From Aliivibrio salmonicida LFI1238 (GTDB lineage: Bacteria; Pseudomonadota; Gammaproteobacteria; Enterobacterales; Vibrionaceae), in assembly GCF_000196495.1 (NCBI RefSeq), contig NC_011313.1, positions 930,001 through 994,000 on the forward strand: a stretch of DNA of 64,000 bases. The letters are read 5' to 3'. The notes below the pieces were generated by a model. That model did not search any database. It was not told the origin of the DNA and was given only the letters and a program-made list of their open reading frames with translations. Position numbers and translations under genes: made by a program. The first letter of the stretch is position 1. Each line of letters starts with the position of its first letter. Positions 62,671-64,000 of this stretch are shown one piece after another.

Positions 62671-63431
62671 ACGATAGCAACTTTGTGGTTATGAATAGGA
62701 TGATCAATTAAGGTGATCGGTGTGCCATACAAATCAGACAATAACGCATCATCAAGTAAGTGAGTAGCTTCTCCTTTAAAGGCCACTTTTCCGCCTTTAA
62801 GTGCAATGATTTGTGTCGCATAACGAAGCGTTAAATTAAGATCATGCAGAATAACAATGATCCCTTTTTTGGTCTGTTGGTTTAACTCACTCAATAGTCC
62901 CATGAGTTGATATTGATGATGAATATCCAATGCGGATGTTGGCTCATCTAAAATCAAAATATCCGCTTGCTGAGCTAATAACATCGCCACCCACGCTCGT
63001 TGTCTTTCCCCACCAGAAAGTTGGTCAGCCAATGTTGAGCGAAAAGTTTCAACACCAGTTTTGATCATCGACTCGTCAATAATCTGAGCATCTTCTGTAT
63101 TAAAACGCCCAAGAACCCCACGCCAAGGATAACGGCCTAAGCGAACAAGCTCTTCAACATTAAGCCCTGCGACTTCTGGTAATTTTTGAGGTAAAAACGC
63201 CACTTTTTGAGCGAATTTTTTCGAATTTAACGTAGACAGTCGTTGTTGATTTAAGCTCACCTCACCTTCTTCTGGTGAAAATTGATTTGCCAACAAATTG
63301 ACCAAGGTCGATTTACCCGATCCATTATGGCCAAGCACGACAGTTAAAGCCGTTGGATCTATTGTTAATTCATCAATATCAAGAATCGTACGTTCGTCCC
63401 TGACCACTTTTATATTGTTTAGTTGATACAT
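62664..63431 (-). CDS. fhuC: Ferric-hydroxamate ABC transporter ATPase FhuC
   Basis: A 255-residue ABC ATPase: Walker A GHNGSGKST (residues 35-43), Q-loop FLPQKLPEVAG, signature LSGGERQRAWVAMLLAQ, Walker B ILILDEPTSALD and switch His in VILHDLNLTLR. It energises FhuB. It is complete and is followed directly by fhuD. It lies downstream of the TonB-dependent receptor gene on the same strand. Confidence 0.93.
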   Translation of the reverse strand: MYQLNNIKVVRDERTILDIDELTIDPTALTVVLGHNGSGKSTLVNLLANQFSPEEGEVSLNQQRLSTLNSKKFAQKVAFLPQKLPEVAGLNVEELVRLGRYPWRGVLGRFNTEDAQIIDESMIKTGVETFRSTLADQLSGGERQRAWVAMLLAQQADILILDEPTSALDIHHQYQLMGLLSELNQQTKKGIIVILHDLNLTLRYATQIIALKGGKVAFKGEATHLLDDALLSDLYGTPITLIDHPIHNHKVAIVC

Positions 63432-63560
63432 ACTGCTACATTATTTATGTGTTTAAATGGACTTCTTTATGTCATGCCTAATTCATTTCTTTCATGGCAA
63501 AAACGCAAGAAAAGAAGCACGTAAAATGATACGCACTTCCCCCTTTATTCTTAATTAAGC

Positions 63561-64000
63561 TTAAAAGTTATAATTAACACTCAATTCTACCGTTTGCTCT
63601 GCACCGTACCAACAGTTAGCCGAGTCATAACAACTGTAATATTCGGTATTAAATAGGTTAGTTGCACTTAGTTGCGCCGTTGCACCAGCCAATGATTCAC
63701 TTAATCCATCCAACTCATAACCAATAGAGACATCAGCAACCGTATAATCAGGCACTTTGTCTGTATTGTTCGCATCCATTTCCATTTCACCCACATAACG
63801 TAAACCACCACTAATGCGTGTTCCCGTTAGAATACCATCGTAGATATAGTAGTTAGACCAAAGGCTAGCAGCATGGGTTGGTACATAAATTGGTGTTTTA
63901 CCTTCTAAGTCATTACCACTGTCTTTGGTAATTTCCATATCAATGTACGTATAGTTTGCAGCGACGTCCCAGCGATCATTAATCATCCACTGACCTTGCA
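63561..64000 (-). CDS. TonB-dependent siderophore receptor, C-terminal part (runs off the window)
   Basis: The last 146 residues of an outer-membrane beta-barrel: alternating strands such as WDVAANYTYIDMEIT, TPIYVPTHAASLWSNYYI, GLRYVGEMEMDANNT, VPDYTVADVSIGYEL, ATNLFNTEYYSCYDSANCWYG, ending VELSVNYNF with terminal Phe, the outer-membrane insertion signal. The frame continues past base 64000. Position before fhuCDB and the tail pattern suggest a ferrichrome/hydroxamate (FhuA-type) receptor. Confidence 0.88.
   Translation of the reverse strand, partial: QGQWMINDRWDVAANYTYIDMEITKDSGNDLEGKTPIYVPTHAASLWSNYYIYDGILTGTRISGGLRYVGEMEMDANNTDKVPDYTVADVSIGYELDGLSESLAGATAQLSATNLFNTEYYSCYDSANCWYGAEQTVELSVNYNF

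Noticed and set aside
63432..63560. Fur box between the siderophore receptor and fhuC
   Set aside because: I searched this spacer by eye and found no convincing match; the operon promoter is probably upstream of the receptor, beyond the window.

Overview
The window looks like a chromosomal segment of a marine gamma-proteobacterium of the Vibrionaceae, most likely an Aliivibrio. The reasons are low G+C with AT-rich spacers, a five-gene biotin cluster with a BirA-type operator, TyrR, a TonB2-type energy system with TtpC, a mannose/fructose PTS island with manA, and many GNAT, LysR and c-di-GMP proteins. The combination of IS elements and broken genes fits a host-adapted species such as A. salmonicida. 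The species is inference; no rRNA or other marker is present.

Layout. 0.2-5.4 kb: an oxidoreductase, a HopJ-like protein, GNATs, an MFS carrier and ybiI/ybiB relatives. 5.6-7.8 kb: an AT-rich signalling locus with a frameshifted stand-alone EAL gene divergent from a ToxR-like membrane regulator and its small membrane partner. 7.9-11 kb: an HlyD/DUF2955 efflux pair with a divergent LysR gene. 11.4-16.5 kb: bioA and bioBFCD, divergent around a BirA operator. 16.6-23.5 kb: rimJ-tyrR, a DUF523/DUF1722 protein, photolyase and a PhoD-like phosphatase. 23.5-29.3 kb: a small acidic protein, a ChaN-like lipoprotein behind a probable Fur box, and a decaying lipid/photo-stress operon (FAD oxidase, DUF1365, cfa, DUF2878, CHI-like, DUF3833). 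29.3-32.4 kb: an IS91-type element joined to an IS66 remnant; these cut off the FAD oxidase on one side and a PTS EIIC gene on the other. 33-45.7 kb: cytochrome c, a class V aminotransferase-like enzyme with a 2OG-Fe dioxygenase, transporters, a glutaredoxin protein, a diguanylate cyclase, a YcdX-type phosphatase and a DUF4177-yidD-TM2 trio. 45.7-53.3 kb: an AraC-regulated PTS island. 53.4-54.8 kb: a second copy of the IS91-type element. 54.8-64 kb: the TonB2 operon and a ferric-hydroxamate (Fhu-type) uptake operon.

The window is dense in gene lesions. Frameshifts lie in the EAL gene, cfa, one PTS EIIABC gene and fhuD. There is a likely 6-bp deletion in the metal-binding motif of the YcdX-like phosphatase. 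IS-linked truncations affect the FAD oxidase, the PTS EIIC gene and the tail of the TonB2-operon TPR gene.

The most interesting positive signals are four. First, the two PTS promoters share a 41-bp module at the same distance from their start codons, probably the binding site of the neighbouring AraC protein. Second, the ToxR/ToxS-like pair carries matching periplasmic cysteine motifs and sits beside an EAL gene. Third, there is a yidD gene away from its usual rnpA-yidC context. Fourth, two short tandem-repeat tracts lie between convergent genes. No tRNA, rRNA, CRISPR array or prophage was seen.
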